This document shows, piece by piece, positions 9,444 through 19,900 of a stretch of 64,000 nt of DNA. A model generated the notes under the pieces. It was not told the origin of the DNA and searched no databases. It saw only the letters and a list, made by a program, of their open reading frames with translations. The stretch spans positions 1 to 64,000 of the forward strand of contig NZ_LMHA01000002.1 in assembly GCF_001427635.1 (NCBI RefSeq), read 5' to 3'. The DNA comes from Pseudoxanthomonas sp. Root65 (GTDB lineage: Bacteria > Pseudomonadota > Gammaproteobacteria > Xanthomonadales > Xanthomonadaceae). The translations under genes and the position numbers were made by a program. The first letter of the stretch is position 1. Each line of letters starts with the position of its first letter.

Positions 9444-9627
9444 CGAGTCCAACAAGACCGTCAAGGTGCGCCTGGTGCGCGGCCTGCGTGGTTCCCAGTC
9501 GCGCCACCGCCTGTCGGTGAAGGCGCTGGGCCTGAACAAGCTCAACGATGTGCGTGAACTGAAGGACAGCCCGCAGGTACGCGGCCTGATCGCCAAGGTC
9601 CACTACCTCGTCAAGGTCGAGGAGTAA
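9436..9627 (+). CDS. rpmD: 50S ribosomal protein L30
   Basis: 63 residues with [20 protein letters not shown] and [20 protein letters not shown], the compact L30 fold. It overlaps the end of rpsE by eight bases, which suggests translational coupling. Confidence 0.97.
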   Translation: MANESNKTVKVRLVRGLRGSQSRHRLSVKALGLNKLNDVRELKDSPQVRGLIAKVHYLVKVEE

Positions 9628-9632
9628 TCAAC

Positions 9633-10070
9633 ATGCGTCTCAACACACTGAAGCCCGCCGACGGCGCCCGCACCGAACGCACCCGCGTCGGCCGTGGTAT
9701 CGGTTCCGGCCTGGGCAAGACCGCCGGTCGCGGCCACAAAGGTTCGTTCGCGCGCGCCGGCAAGGGCAAGATCAAGGCGAAGTTCGAAGGCGGCCAGATG
9801 CCGCTGATCAAGCGTCTGCCGAAGGTCGGTTTCCGCTCCAAGCTGAAGCTGGATTGCGCCGAAGTGCTGTCCTACCAACTGGAAAAGCTGGAAGCCGGCG
9901 AGATCGACTTCGCGGCGCTCCGTGCCGCCAAGCTGGTGCCCAGCACCGCCAAGCGCGCCAAGATCGTCAAGAAGGGCGAACTGACCAAGAAGTTCGTGCT
10001 GAAGGGCGTGGCCGCCACGGCCGGTGCCAAGGCCGCCATCGAGGCTGCCGGCGGCAGCGTGCAGGAGTAA
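9633..10070 (+). CDS. rplO: 50S ribosomal protein L15
   Basis: 145 residues starting [20 protein letters not shown]. The glycine-rich basic region [19 protein letters not shown] and the signature [19 protein letters not shown] are both present. It is a late 50S assembly protein. The gene ends seven bases before the secY start. Confidence 0.98.
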   Translation: MRLNTLKPADGARTERTRVGRGIGSGLGKTAGRGHKGSFARAGKGKIKAKFEGGQMPLIKRLPKVGFRSKLKLDCAEVLSYQLEKLEAGEIDFAALRAAKLVPSTAKRAKIVKKGELTKKFVLKGVAATAGAKAAIEAAGGSVQE

Positions 10071-10077
10071 CGGACGC

Positions 10078-11439
10078 ATGGCGCAGGGTAATGCCGCCGG
10101 TGCGCTGGCAGGCGCAGGCAAGTTCACCGAACTCCGCCAGCGCCTGCTGTTCGTGCTGGGTGCGCTGATCGTCTATCGGATCGGCTGTTTCATCCCGGTC
10201 CCGGGCGTCAATCCCGATGCCATGCTTGCGATGATGCAGGCGCAGGGCGGCGGCATCGTGGACATGTTCAACATGTTCTCGGGCGGCGCCCTGCACCGTT
10301 TCAGCATCTTCGCGCTGAACGTCATGCCCTACATTTCGGCATCGATCGTGATGCAGTTGGGCGTGCACATCTTCCCCAGCCTGAAGGCGCTGCAGAAGGA
10401 AGGCGAGTCCGGTCGCCGCAAGATCACCCAGTACTCGCGCATCGGCGCGGTGCTGCTGGCGATCGTGCAGGGCGGCAGCATCGCCACCGCGCTGCAGAAC
10501 CAGGTCGCGCCCGGTGGCATGCCGGTGGTGTACGCACCGGGCATGGGCTTCGTGCTGACCGCCGTGGTCGCACTGACCGCCGGCACCATCTTCCTGATGT
10601 GGATCGGCGAGCAGGTGACCGAGCGCGGCATCGGCAACGGCGTCTCGCTGATCATCTTTGCGGGCATTGTGGCCGGCCTGCCGGGTGCGGTCATCCAGAC
10701 CGTCGGCGCTTTCCGCGACGGCACGCTGAGCTTCATCTCGCTGCTGGTCATCGCCGTGGTGGTGCTGGGCTTCACGTTCCTGGTGGTGTTCGTGGAACGC
10801 GGGCAGCGACGTATCACAGTGAATTACGCGCGCCGCCAGGGCGGTCGCAACGCGTACATGAACCAGACCTCGTTCCTGCCGCTCAAGCTCAACATGGCCG
10901 GCGTGATCCCGCCGATCTTCGCCTCCAGCATCCTGGCCTTCCCGGCCACGCTGGCGATGTGGTCCGGCCAGAACAGTGGTGCCACCACGTGGCTGCAGCG
11001 CGTGTCCAACGCGCTGGCGCCGGGCGAGCCGCTGCACATGATCGTGTTCGCGGCGATGATCATCGGCTTCGCGTTCTTCTACACGGCGCTGGTGTTCAAC
11101 TCGCAGGAAACCGCCGAGAACCTGAAGAAGTCGGGCGCGCTGATCCCGGGCATCCGCCCCGGCAAGGCCACCGCCGACTACGTCGACGGCGTGCTGACGC
11201 GCCTGACGGCGATCGGCTCGATGTACCTGGTGGCGGTCTGCCTGTTGCCGGAAGTGATGCGTACCCAACTGGGCACGTCGTTCTACTTCGGCGGCACCTC
11301 GCTGCTGATCGTGGTGGTGGTGGTGATGGACTTCATTGCGCAGATCCAGGCGCACCTGATGTCCCACCAGTACGAGAGCCTGCTGAAGAAGGCCAATCTC
11401 AAGGGTGGTTCGCGGGGCGGTCTTGCCCCCCGTGGCTGA
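10078..11439 (+). CDS. secY: Protein translocase subunit SecY
   Basis: 453 residues, about ten membrane segments, starting [20 protein letters not shown]. It forms the SecYEG channel for protein export and membrane insertion. The plug and first periplasmic region ([11 protein letters not shown]), the family signature [20 protein letters not shown] and the cytosolic loop [20 protein letters not shown] are seen. The ATG at 10078 follows rplO by seven bases; longer starts overlap rplO. Confidence 0.98.
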   Translation: MAQGNAAGALAGAGKFTELRQRLLFVLGALIVYRIGCFIPVPGVNPDAMLAMMQAQGGGIVDMFNMFSGGALHRFSIFALNVMPYISASIVMQLGVHIFPSLKALQKEGESGRRKITQYSRIGAVLLAIVQGGSIATALQNQVAPGGMPVVYAPGMGFVLTAVVALTAGTIFLMWIGEQVTERGIGNGVSLIIFAGIVAGLPGAVIQTVGAFRDGTLSFISLLVIAVVVLGFTFLVVFVERGQRRITVNYARRQGGRNAYMNQTSFLPLKLNMAGVIPPIFASSILAFPATLAMWSGQNSGATTWLQRVSNALAPGEPLHMIVFAAMIIGFAFFYTALVFNSQETAENLKKSGALIPGIRPGKATADYVDGVLTRLTAIGSMYLVAVCLLPEVMRTQLGTSFYFGGTSLLIVVVVVMDFIAQIQAHLMSHQYESLLKKANLKGGSRGGLAPRG

Positions 11440-11778
11440 GGTATAATCGCGGGTTTCCCGCACCAGTCCGGCCTTCATGGCCGGCTGACTTAGATGGGCG
11501 GCCCCTGCAGCGATCCGGTGCGGGGGTGTGAGCCAGCCAGTCCTGCGCCAGAGTAGCGCGGGCGGGGCAGGGCGGGGTGAACCCCGTTCCGCACCAGGCA
11601 GGCTCCGGCGCTGGAGCATGGGCACACTCCCCATGCCGGTCCGTTCTCGGCGCTGCCGGCACGGGCTTCCCGTAAACACCGGATCTTGTTAGAATTTCCA
11701 GTTCACTCCGCCTGTCTGCGCGAATCCCGCCCGGGATGACCGTACACGGGCCAATACTCACAGTTGGAGAGCCGCGTC
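11440..11778 (+). other. secY-rpsM intergenic region / alpha operon leader
   Basis: A 339-base gap without a gene; no rpmJ (L36) frame was found, although it often sits here. It starts with a perfect TATAAT at 11442-11447 that has only a poor -35. A hairpin follows (arms CCGGCC 11468-11473 and GGCCGG 11479-11484, with weaker outer pairs to 11490), then GC-rich sequence, then the rpsM promoter at 11667-11695 and an 80-base leader. Confidence 0.55.
11667..11695 (+). promoter_or_regulatory. Extended -10 promoter of the rpsM-rpoA-rplQ unit
   Basis: TTCCCG (11667-11672), a 17-bp spacer, then TGT followed by TAGAAT (11690-11695), a good extended -10. It predicts a start near 11702 and a leader of roughly 77 nt, in which S4 autoregulation would act by analogy with E. 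coli. No matching pseudoknot was verified. Confidence 0.6.
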
Positions 11779-12135
11779 ATGGCGCGTATTGCAGGTGTCA
11801 ACCTGCCTGCCCAGAAGCATGTCTGGGTCGGTTTGCAAAGCATCTACGGCATTGGCCGTACCCGTTCCAAGAAGGTCTGCGAAGCCGCCGGCGTCGCCTC
11901 GACCACCAAGATCCGCGACCTGTCGGAGCCGGAAGTCGAGCGCCTGCGCGCCGAAGTCGGCAAGTACGTGGTCGAGGGCGACCTGCGCCGTGAAGTCGGC
12001 ATCGCGATCAAGCGCCTGATGGACCTGGGTTGCTACCGCGGTCTGCGCCACCGTCGCGGCCTGCCGCTGCGTGGCCAGCGCACCCGTACCAATGCTCGCA
12101 CCCGCAAGGGTCCGCGCAAAGCCATCAAGAAGTAA
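11779..12135 (+). CDS. rpsM: 30S ribosomal protein S13
   Basis: 118 residues starting [20 protein letters not shown]. The signature region [20 protein letters not shown] and a basic tail ending in KAIKK are at the C-terminus. S13 contacts P-site tRNA and the intersubunit bridge. TTGGAGAG precedes the ATG at 11779. Confidence 0.98.
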   Translation: MARIAGVNLPAQKHVWVGLQSIYGIGRTRSKKVCEAAGVASTTKIRDLSEPEVERLRAEVGKYVVEGDLRREVGIAIKRLMDLGCYRGLRHRRGLPLRGQRTRTNARTRKGPRKAIKK

Positions 12136-12147
12136 GGGGCGACCATC

Positions 12148-12540
12148 ATGGCCAAGCCAGCAGCTGCCAAAGTCAAGAAGAAGATCAAGCGCGTCATCAC
12201 CGACGGCGTCGCCCACGTCCACGCTTCTTTCAACAACACCATCGTCACCATCACCGACCGCCAGGGCAATGCGCTCTCGTGGGCGACCTCGGGTGGTGCC
12301 GGTTTCCGCGGTTCCCGCAAGTCCACGCCGTTCGCGGCCCAGGTCGCTGCCGAGAAGGCCGGCCGTGCCGCACTGGACTACGGCGTGAAGTCGCTGGAAG
12401 TCCGCATCAAGGGCCCGGGTCCGGGTCGTGAGTCGGCCGTGCGTTCGTTGAACAACGTGGGCTACAAGATCACCAACATCATCGACGTGACGCCCATCCC
12501 GCACAACGGGTGCCGTCCGCCGAAAAAGCGTCGCGTCTAA
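12148..12540 (+). CDS. rpsK: 30S ribosomal protein S11
   Basis: 130 residues with the S11 core [20 protein letters not shown] and the C-terminal [18 protein letters not shown]. It forms the 30S platform at the E site. It lies between rpsM and rpsD with gaps of 12 and 14 bases. Confidence 0.98.
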   Translation: MAKPAAAKVKKKIKRVITDGVAHVHASFNNTIVTITDRQGNALSWATSGGAGFRGSRKSTPFAAQVAAEKAGRAALDYGVKSLEVRIKGPGPGRESAVRSLNNVGYKITNIIDVTPIPHNGCRPPKKRRV

Positions 12541-12554
12541 GGGGGCGATAAGAA

Positions 12555-13184
12555 ATGGCTCGTTATATCGGTCCTACCTGTAAGCTCGCGCGCCGTGAAG
12601 GCGCCGACCTGTCGCTCAAGAGCCCGGCCCGTGCGCTGGACTCCAAGTGCAAGCTGGAGCAGAAGCCCGGCCAGCACGGCGCGACCGCCCGCAAGGGCAA
12701 GCTGTCCGACTACGCCACCCAGCTGCGTGAAAAGCAGAAGGTCAAGCGTATCTACGGTCTGCTGGAGCGTCAGTTCCGCAACTACTACAAGAAGGCCTCG
12801 ACCAAGAAGGGCAACACCGGCGAGAACCTGCTGCAGCTGCTGGAAACCCGTCTCGACAACGTCATCTACCGCATGGGCTTCGCCGTGACCCGTCCGGCCG
12901 CCCGCCAGCTGGTCTCGCACCGTGGCGTGCTGGTCAATGGCAAGCCGGTCAACCTGCCGTCCTACCAGGTCAAGGCCGGCGACGCGATCGCGCTGTCGGA
13001 GAAGGCCCAGAAGCAGCTCCGCGTTCAGGAGTCGCTGACTGTTGCCGAGCAGCTCGACCTGAACCCGTCGTGGGTAGAAGTCGACGCCAAGAAGTTCAGC
13101 GGTGTGTTCAAGGCGGTGCCGGCGCGTTCGGACCTGCCCGCCGACATCAACGAAGCGCTGATCGTCGAGTTGTACTCGAAGTAA
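12555..13184 (+). CDS. rpsD: 30S ribosomal protein S4
   Basis: 209 residues starting [19 protein letters not shown], with an S4 RNA-binding domain at about residues 95-160 ([23 protein letters not shown] region). S4 nucleates 30S assembly, acts in rRNA antitermination and in E. coli represses the alpha operon. A small hairpin (arms at 13197-13202 and 13209-13214) lies in the 50-base gap before rpoA. Confidence 0.98.
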   Translation: MARYIGPTCKLARREGADLSLKSPARALDSKCKLEQKPGQHGATARKGKLSDYATQLREKQKVKRIYGLLERQFRNYYKKASTKKGNTGENLLQLLETRLDNVIYRMGFAVTRPAARQLVSHRGVLVNGKPVNLPSYQVKAGDAIALSEKAQKQLRVQESLTVAEQLDLNPSWVEVDAKKFSGVFKAVPARSDLPADINEALIVELYSK

Positions 13185-13234
13185 TTCATTCACGCACCCC
13201 CGGGCGACCGGGGGACCGCAGGAGACAAAGCAAC

Positions 13235-14233
13235 ATGACGGGTATTACTCAGCAAGTGCTGCGCCCCCGCGGCCCGCAGATCGAGCGCCTGACCGGCAAT
13301 CGCGCGAAAGTGGTCATCGAACCGCTGGAACGTGGTTACGGCCATACGCTCGGCAATGCGTTGCGCCGCGTGCTGCTGTCGTCGATCCCCGGCTTCGCGA
13401 TCACCGAAGTCGAGATCGATGGCGTGCTGCACGAATACAGCACCATCGAAGGCATGCAGGAAGACGTGCTGGAAGTGCTGTTGAACCTGAAGGATGTGGC
13501 CATCCGCATCCACAGCGGCGACTCCTCCACGCTGAGCCTGGCCAAGCAGGGCCCGGGCGTGGTGACCGCCGGCGACATCAAGACCGACCACAACGTCGAA
13601 ATCCTCAACCCGGAACTGGTCATCTGCAACCTGACCAAGGACACGGCGCTGAACATGCGCCTGAAGATCGAGCGTGGTTTCGGCTACCAGCCGGCCGCCG
13701 CCCGTCGTCGTCCGGACGAAGAAACCCGCGTGATCGGTCGCCTGGTGCTGGACGCCTCGTTCTCGCCGGTCCGTCGCGTCGCGTACGCGGTGGAAGCTGC
13801 GCGCGTCGAGCAGCGCACCGACCTGGACAAGCTGGTCCTGGACATCGAAACCAACGGCACGATCGATGCCGAGGAGGCCGTGCGCACCGCCGCCGACATC
13901 CTCAGCGACCAGCTGTCGGTGTTCGGTGACTTCACGCACCGCGACCGCGGCGCGCCGAAGCAGGCCGCCAGCGGCGTGGATCCGGTGCTGCTGCGCCCGA
14001 TCGACGACCTGGAGCTGACCGTGCGTTCGGCCAACTGCCTGAAGGCCGAGAGCATCTACTACATCGGCGACCTGATCCAGAAGACGGAAGTCGAACTGCT
14101 CAAGACCCCGAACCTCGGCAAGAAGTCGCTGACCGAGATCAAGGAAGTCCTGGCGCAGCGCGGCCTGTCCCTGGGCATGAAGCTGGAGAACTGGCCGCCG
14201 GCCGGTGTCGCCCAGCACGGCATGCTCGGCTGA
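13235..14233 (+). CDS. rpoA: RNA polymerase subunit alpha
   Basis: 332 residues from [19 protein letters not shown], with GGAGA upstream. The N-terminal dimerisation domain has [20 protein letters not shown]. The C-terminal domain (from about residue 245) has the DNA/activator-binding helix-hairpin-helix [20 protein letters not shown]. An open frame extending 5' into rpsD is not used. It lies in the normal alpha-operon position between rpsD and rplQ. Confidence 0.98.
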   Translation: MTGITQQVLRPRGPQIERLTGNRAKVVIEPLERGYGHTLGNALRRVLLSSIPGFAITEVEIDGVLHEYSTIEGMQEDVLEVLLNLKDVAIRIHSGDSSTLSLAKQGPGVVTAGDIKTDHNVEILNPELVICNLTKDTALNMRLKIERGFGYQPAAARRRPDEETRVIGRLVLDASFSPVRRVAYAVEAARVEQRTDLDKLVLDIETNGTIDAEEAVRTAADILSDQLSVFGDFTHRDRGAPKQAASGVDPVLLRPIDDLELTVRSANCLKAESIYYIGDLIQKTEVELLKTPNLGKKSLTEIKEVLAQRGLSLGMKLENWPPAGVAQHGMLG

Positions 14234-14243
14234 TGATGTAACA

Positions 14244-14316
14244 GGGAACGCCCGCGTCCGCGCGGGAGTTCCCCTGCTTCAAACGCGTCACCCATGCCGA
14301 CGGACCTGAAGGTCCG
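14244..14316 (+). promoter_or_regulatory. Two hairpins in the rpoA-rplQ gap
   Basis: The 193-base gap contains a long interrupted stem at 14244-14273 (GGGAAC plus CCCGCG paired with CGCGGG plus GTTCCC) and a second at 14301-14316 (CGGACC, TGAA loop, GGTCCG). The first follows the rpoA stop by ten bases but lacks a T-run, so it is better seen as a partial terminator or processing site that could set RpoA:L17 ratios. Confidence 0.45.
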
Positions 14317-14426
14317 CGGTTATCCGGTCAAGGACGGCCGGTTCGGACCACCCGCAGTCCATTGTTGCAACGCCAGGATGGCGACAGCGAAATCCAACGT
14401 CCCACCCTTCACCAGGAATCCTACCC

Positions 14427-14801
14427 ATGCGCCACCAGAAAGCCGGTCGCAAGTTCAACCGCACCAGCGCCCATCGCGAAGCGATGTTCCGCAACATGGC
14501 CGCCTCGCTCATCAAGCACGGCCTGATCAAGACCACCCTGCCGAAGGCCAAGGAACTGCGCCGCGTTGCCGAGCCGCTGATCACCCTCGGCAAGGTCGAT
14601 GGCGTCGCCAACCGCCGCCTCGCCTTCTCGCGCCTGCGCGACAAGGAAGCCGTCGGCACGCTGTTCACCACCCTCGGCCCGCGTTACCAGGCGCGTCCGG
14701 GTGGCTACCTGCGCATCCTGAAGTGCGGCTTCCGTGCCGGCGACAACGCGCCGATGGCGTACGTCGAGCTGGTCGGCCGTCCGGAAGCGGCGGCCGAATA
14801 A
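14427..14801 (+). CDS. rplQ: 50S ribosomal protein L17
   Basis: 124 residues starting [20 protein letters not shown], the standard L17 N-terminus, with the signature [21 protein letters not shown]17 is near the tunnel exit. It is the last gene of the ribosomal cluster and is followed by a strong terminator. Confidence 0.98.
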   Translation: MRHQKAGRKFNRTSAHREAMFRNMAASLIKHGLIKTTLPKAKELRRVAEPLITLGKVDGVANRRLAFSRLRDKEAVGTLFTTLGPRYQARPGGYLRILKCGFRAGDNAPMAYVELVGRPEAAAE

Positions 14802-14825
14802 GCCCCGCCTCCTGCAACACACCAG

Positions 14826-14857
14826 AAACCCCGGCCGATGCCGGGGTTTTTGTTTTC
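14826..14857 (+). terminator. Intrinsic terminator ending the ribosomal protein cluster
   Basis: Ten-bp stem AAACCCCGGC / GCCGGGGTTT with a CGAT loop, followed by TTTTTGTTTT in overlap with the arm. It lies 24 bases after the rplQ stop. A strong Rho-independent terminator. Confidence 0.93.
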
Positions 14858-14903
14858 CGGCGGTGGCGGGCCTGTCATATCGGGAGCGACAAACGGCCAC
14901 GGG

Positions 14904-14933
14904 GTGACGTTCGGGACGCTGCGCGTGGATAAT
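14904..14933 (+). promoter_or_regulatory. Possible promoter of dsbB
   Basis: GTGACG (14904-14909), an 18-bp spacer and GATAAT (14928-14933), about 30 bases before the dsbB start. The spacing is good and the -10 close to consensus; the -35 is only moderate. Confidence 0.5.
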
Positions 14934-14962
14934 GCAGGCAAGACCTCACGCTGCTGGTGCCG

Positions 14963-15478
14963 ATGAATCCTCTTCGCTGGAGTTTCCGCGCGCAGTGCTT
15001 GCTGGGCTTCGCCGTCTGCGCGGGCCTGCTGGGTTATGCGGTGTACGTGCAGTTCGTGCAGCAACTGGAACCGTGCCCGTTCTGCATCTTCCAGCGACTG
15101 GCGTTCGCGGCGACGGGCGTGCTGTTCCTGCTCGGCGCGCTGCACGGTCCGCGTCGGCCCGGAGGCCGCAAGGTCTATGGCGTGCTGGCGTTCCTTGGCG
15201 CGGCGACCGGTATTGGCATCGCGGGCAAGCACGTGTGGGTGCAGCTGTATCCGCCGCTGATGCCGAGCTGCGGTCCCGGCTGGGACTACATGATCGAGAA
15301 CAACACCTGGCTCGGCGTGGTGCAGAAGGTGCTGGCGGCCAAGGGCGACTGCAGCACGATCGACTGGAGTTTCCTTGGCCTGACCATGCCCATGTGGAGC
15401 CTGGTGTGGTTCGAGCTGCTGGCGGTCTGGGCGCTCTGGATCGGCTTTCGCGCCCGCAGGACCTCGACCTTCCGCTGA
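14963..15478 (+). CDS. dsbB: Disulfide bond formation protein DsbB
   Basis: 171 residues with four predicted membrane helices. DsbB reoxidises periplasmic DsbA and passes electrons to ubiquinone. The redox pair CPFC is at residues 38-41 and the second periplasmic pair at Cys103 and Cys130, both intact. A GTG two codons upstream is an alternative start. It is monocistronic by position, between the rplQ terminator and aroG. Confidence 0.95.
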   Translation: MNPLRWSFRAQCLLGFAVCAGLLGYAVYVQFVQQLEPCPFCIFQRLAFAATGVLFLLGALHGPRRPGGRKVYGVLAFLGAATGIGIAGKHVWVQLYPPLMPSCGPGWDYMIENNTWLGVVQKVLAAKGDCSTIDWSFLGLTMPMWSLVWFELLAVWALWIGFRARRTSTFR

Positions 15479-15529
15479 TTTGACGCGGCGCACCAATCTG
15501 GCACGATGGTGGGCCCCCAGGAGTCCACC

Positions 15530-16924
15530 ATGAATCCGTCCGACCGCAACCTGCGCGCCGTCACCCTGCCGCCGAACTGGGCGCCGGACAGCTGGCGCCA
15601 GCGTCAGGCGATGCAGATGCCCACGTATCCCGATGCCGAGGCGCTGGAGGCCGCGCTGGGCGAACTGCGCCAGCTACCTCCTCTGGTGACGTCGTGGGAG
15701 ATCTTCTCGCTGAAGAAGCAGTTGGCCGAGGCGCAGGAAGGCAAGCGCTTTCTGCTGCAGGGCGGCGACTGCGCCGAGAACTTCAGCGACTGCGAGTCGG
15801 GGCTGATCTCGAACCGGTTGAAGGTGCTGCTGCAGATGAGCCTGGTGCTGGTGCACGGACTGCGCCTGCCGGTGGTCCGCGTCGGCCGCTTCGCGGGGCA
15901 GTACGCCAAGCCGCGGTCGGCGGATACCGAAACGCGTGATGGCGTCACCCTGCCCAGCTATCGCGGCGACGTGGTCAACGCGCCGGAATTCACGGCCGAG
16001 GCGCGGGTGCCGGATCCGCGCCGCATGATCAAGGCGCATGCGCGCTCGGCGATGACGATGAACTTCGTGCGCGCCCTGATCGATGGCGGCTTCGCCGACC
16101 TTCACCACCCCGAATACTGGAACCTCAACTGGGTCGGCTATTCGCCGCTGGCGGCCGAGTACCAGCACATGGTCGCGTCGATCGGCGACGCGGTGAGGTT
16201 CATGGAAACCCTCTCGGGCTCCGAGGTTCACAACCTCAACCGCATCGATTTCTACACCTCGCACGAGGCCTTGCTGCTGCCCTACGAAGAAGCGCTGACC
16301 CGCGAGGTGCCGCGCCAGTGGGGCTGGTTCAACCTCAGCACGCACTATCCGTGGATCGGCATGCGCACCGCCGCCGTCGATGGCGCGCACGTGGAGTACC
16401 TGCGTGGCGTGCGCAACCCCATCGCGATCAAGGTGGGGCCGTCGGTCACGCCGGACCAGTTGTTGCGCCTGATCGACGTGCTGAATCCGGAAGACGAACC
16501 CGGCCGCCTGACCTTCATCCATCGCATGGGCGCGAGCCAGATCGCGGACAAGCTGCCGCCCCTGCTGGATGCGGTGCGCCGCGATGGCCGTCGCGTGCTG
16601 TGGGTCTGCGATCCGATGCACGGCAACACCGAGAGCACCAGCAACGGGTTCAAGACGCGGCGTTTCGACAATGTTCGCAGCGAGGTCGAGCAGTCGTTCG
16701 ACCTGCACGCCGCCGCCGGCACCCGCCTGGGTGGCGTGCACCTGGAGCTGACGGGCGAGGACGTCACCGAATGCACCGGCGGCGCGCGCGAGCTGACCGA
16801 CGCGGACCTGGAACGGGCGTATCGCTCCACCGTGGATCCGCGCCTGAACTACGAGCAGTCGCTCGAGATCGCCATGTGCATCGTGCGCAAGCAGAACCAG
16901 CTGGCCGCGCCCACCGCGCGGTAA
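15530..16924 (+). CDS. aroG: 3-deoxy-7-phosphoheptulonate synthase, class II
   Basis: 464 residues from MNPSDRNLRAVTLPPNWAPD, with CAGGAG upstream. It joins phosphoenolpyruvate and erythrose 4-phosphate, the first step of the shikimate pathway. It is the plant-type class II enzyme. The metal-site Cys in GGDCAENF, the phosphate-binding RVGRFAGQYAKPRS, HRMGA and the metal-site His in CDPMHGNT are present. The related microbial enzymes are feedback-controlled by aromatic amino acids or chorismate. The symbol is chosen by function; class II genes are variously named. Confidence 0.93.
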   Translation: MNPSDRNLRAVTLPPNWAPDSWRQRQAMQMPTYPDAEALEAALGELRQLPPLVTSWEIFSLKKQLAEAQEGKRFLLQGGDCAENFSDCESGLISNRLKVLLQMSLVLVHGLRLPVVRVGRFAGQYAKPRSADTETRDGVTLPSYRGDVVNAPEFTAEARVPDPRRMIKAHARSAMTMNFVRALIDGGFADLHHPEYWNLNWVGYSPLAAEYQHMVASIGDAVRFMETLSGSEVHNLNRIDFYTSHEALLLPYEEALTREVPRQWGWFNLSTHYPWIGMRTAAVDGAHVEYLRGVRNPIAIKVGPSVTPDQLLRLIDVLNPEDEPGRLTFIHRMGASQIADKLPPLLDAVRRDGRRVLWVCDPMHGNTESTSNGFKTRRFDNVRSEVEQSFDLHAAAGTRLGGVHLELTGEDVTECTGGARELTDADLERAYRSTVDPRLNYEQSLEIAMCIVRKQNQLAAPTAR

Positions 16925-16942
16925 GCCTGGCTCAGGCCGGTT

Positions 16943-19900
16943 TCACGACGTCGGCATGCCGGCGTCGGGGGTGGCGCGAGGAATGTCCCACGTCGTGCCG
17001 CGCGCATACAGCTTGGCGAATTCCGCCGCCGGCAGCGGCTCGCTGAAGTAGTTGCCCTGCAGTTCGTCGCAGCCGTTGGCGGCGAGCCAGGCGGCCTGCT
17101 CGGATGTTTCCACGCCCTCGGCGATGGTGCGGCATTGCAGCTGCGCGGCCAGGCCGATGATGGCGCGGGTGATGGCGGCCTGGTTCGGCTCGGCCACGTC
17201 GCGCACGAAGGACTGGTCGATCTTCAGCACGTTGAAGCCGTAGTTGCCCAGGTAGCTGAGGCTGGAGAAGCCGGTGCCGAAGTCGTCGATGGCGATGCGC
17301 ACGCCCAGCGCCTTCAATGCGCGCAGGGTGCGGTCGGTGCGCTGTACGTCCCGCATCAGCGTGGTCTCGGTGACTTCGAGTTCGAGGAATTCGGCGGCCA
17401 GCCCGCTGTCCCGCAGCGCCTCCACCACCGTGTCCACCAGGTCGTCGGTGTCGAAGTTGGCGGCGGCGATGTTCACCGACACACGGATCGGGGGCAGGCC
17501 CGCCTGCTGCCAGATGCGGTTCTGCCGGCAGGCGGCGCGGATCGCCCATTGGTCGATGTCGACGATGAGGTTGGTTTCTTCCGCGATCGGCAGGAACTCG
17601 CCCGGCATCATCAGCTGGTCGCCGCGCTGCCATCGCGCCAGACCCTCGACGCCGACGATGCGGCCGCTGGCACGGTCAACCTGCGGCTGGTAGTGCAGCG
17701 ACAGGTCGCCGTTGCGCAGGCTGCGGCGCAGGCTGTTTTCCAGTTCGATGCGGGCATCGACGCTGGAGGCGAGTTCGCGCGTGTAGAAGCGGGTGGCGTT
17801 GCGGCCGTTGCGCTTGGCCAGGTACATGGCGGCATCCGCGCGCATCATCAGCGTGGCGGCGTCGTAACCGTCTTCCGGGAATAGGCTGATGCCGATGCTG
17901 AAGGCCTGGTGCAGTTCGTGCGCGGCCACGGTGTAGGGCGTGCCTGCCAAGGCCAGCAGCCGATCGGCGACCTGCAGCACGTTGTCGCGTGCCAGCACGT
18001 TGGGCAGCAGCACCACGAACTCGTCGCCACCGGTGCGGTAGACCGTGCCGAGGTTGCCGATGTTGCGCTGGATGCGGCGCGCCACCTGCTGCAGCAGTTC
18101 GTCGCCGGTGTGGTGGCCGAGCGCATCGTTGACGTGCTTGAACAGATCCAGGTCCAGGAACAGCACGGCGATGCCGTTGCCGTGGTTGGTCGCATGCGTG
18201 ATGGCCTGGCCGAGGCGTTCGTTGAGTTGCAGTCGGTTCGGCAGGCCGGTGAGTGCGTCGTGGTGGGCTAGATAGGTCATGCGCGAACTGAGGGCGCGCG
18301 ATTCGGTGATGTCGCGCAACACCATCACCGTGCCCACCATACGCTCGTCGCGGTCGTGGATGGAGGACAGCGAGCGTTCCACCAGCAGGCGGCTGTCGTC
18401 CCGGCGCACCAGTTGCAGGTCGCCGGGCTGGCCCATCGGGTGCGGCTCGTCGTCGGCGTCGTAGGCTTCCACACGCACCAGCGGCGCCACTTGGTCCAGA
18501 GGCTGTTGCAGTGCCTGGTCCAGGCGCCATCCACAGAGCGCCTCGGCGGCCGGATTCATGTAGGTCACGCGGCTGGCGTCATCCACGGTGATGACCGCTT
18601 CGCTGATCGAGGTCAGCGTGACCTCGGCCAGTTCGTTGGCATCGTGCAGGGCATGCTCCAGTCGCGCCTTCTCGGTGATGTCGACGGACATGACGAAGAA
18701 GCCGCAGATCGTGCCGGTCTCGTCGGTGTCGGGGGTGTAGAAGCTGTGCATCCTCCGCGTGCCGTCGGCGGTGTCGAAGCTGCTTTCGAACTCGCCCTCG
18801 CGCCCGGAAAACGCCGTCTCGATCTGCGGCGTGTGCCGCAGATAGGCCGCCTCGCCGAAGAGCTCGCGCATGTGCAGGCCGGGCGTCGGTGGCGTCCGCC
18901 AGCGCACCAGTTCGGCGAACGCGCGGTTGTGGAACACCAGGCGATGCTGCGCGTCGAACTGGGCGATCAGCGCCGGCAGGCGGTCGGTGACGCGCTTCAG
19001 GTGGTCGCGCGCCATCGCCAGTTCGCGGTGCGCCAGGCGCTGCTCGCTCACGTCGTTGCCCATCAGATACCAGCCGGCGATCTTCCTGCCGGATTCGACA
19101 TCGGGTACGAGGTACAGATGCACGGGGCGCGGCGGTCGTCCCAGTTCGGTGTCCCAGGCGGTCCAGTGGTCCGGCGTGCAGTCGCGCATCGCACGCTTCA
19201 GCGAGGCAAGGAACTCCGGTGCATCGGCGTGCACCTCGTCCACGTGACGGTCGCTCCATTCCTCCGGCGTGCCCGACCACGTGCGGCAGGCGCGGTTGGC
19301 GAAGCCGTAGCGGCCGTCGGCGTCGATGTAGGCGATCAGCGCGGGGAGATGATCGGCGACGGCATCCAGCAGCGCCCGGCTGCGACGCTCTGTGCGCGCG
19401 AGATTGTGCAGCAGCAGGAACAGCAGCAGGCCCAGTCCGATGCCGCACAGCGTCAGCATCACGATCGAGGCCAGCCCGGGCAGCGCCTCGCGCAGGGGCG
19501 GCGAGCGCAGCACCAGCTGCCATTCGCTGCCCAGCAGGTGAAGCTCGCGCTGTGCGGTGAAGGCGGGCTGCCAATTGCTGCCGTACCGGCTCTCCAGCGC
19601 GCGGGTCTGGAAAATGGGGGCGCCAGCATGGTCGTGCGCGCGCAGTTGCAGGTCGAACTCGTCGTCTCCGGCGTGGCCGACGGCGTCCTCCACGACCCGG
19701 CGCCAGCCGAAGCCGGCGGTGGCGAAGCCGCGCAGCAGGCGACGCCGCGCGTCCACGTCGCCGCGCGCGGCGACCGGGTCGTCGTAGACCGGCGCGTAGA
19801 GCAGGAAGCCTGCCAGGCCGGTACTGCCTTTCGTCGCATCGCCCAGTGCCACCAGCGGCGCGGCAGACAGTTCGCCGCTGTCGCGCGCGGCTTCGATCGC

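Noticed and set aside
9967..11679. Minus-strand open frame opposite secY
   Set aside because: Histidine/arginine-rich composition typical of an antisense shadow; secY is certain.
11440..11778. Search for rpmJ (L36) in the secY-rpsM gap
   Set aside because: No frame encodes the short Cys/His-rich L36 sequence, so the gene must be elsewhere or absent.
13070..13234. Upstream extension of rpoA into rpsD
   Set aside because: The family start [15 protein letters not shown] with a good ribosome-binding site is at 13235.
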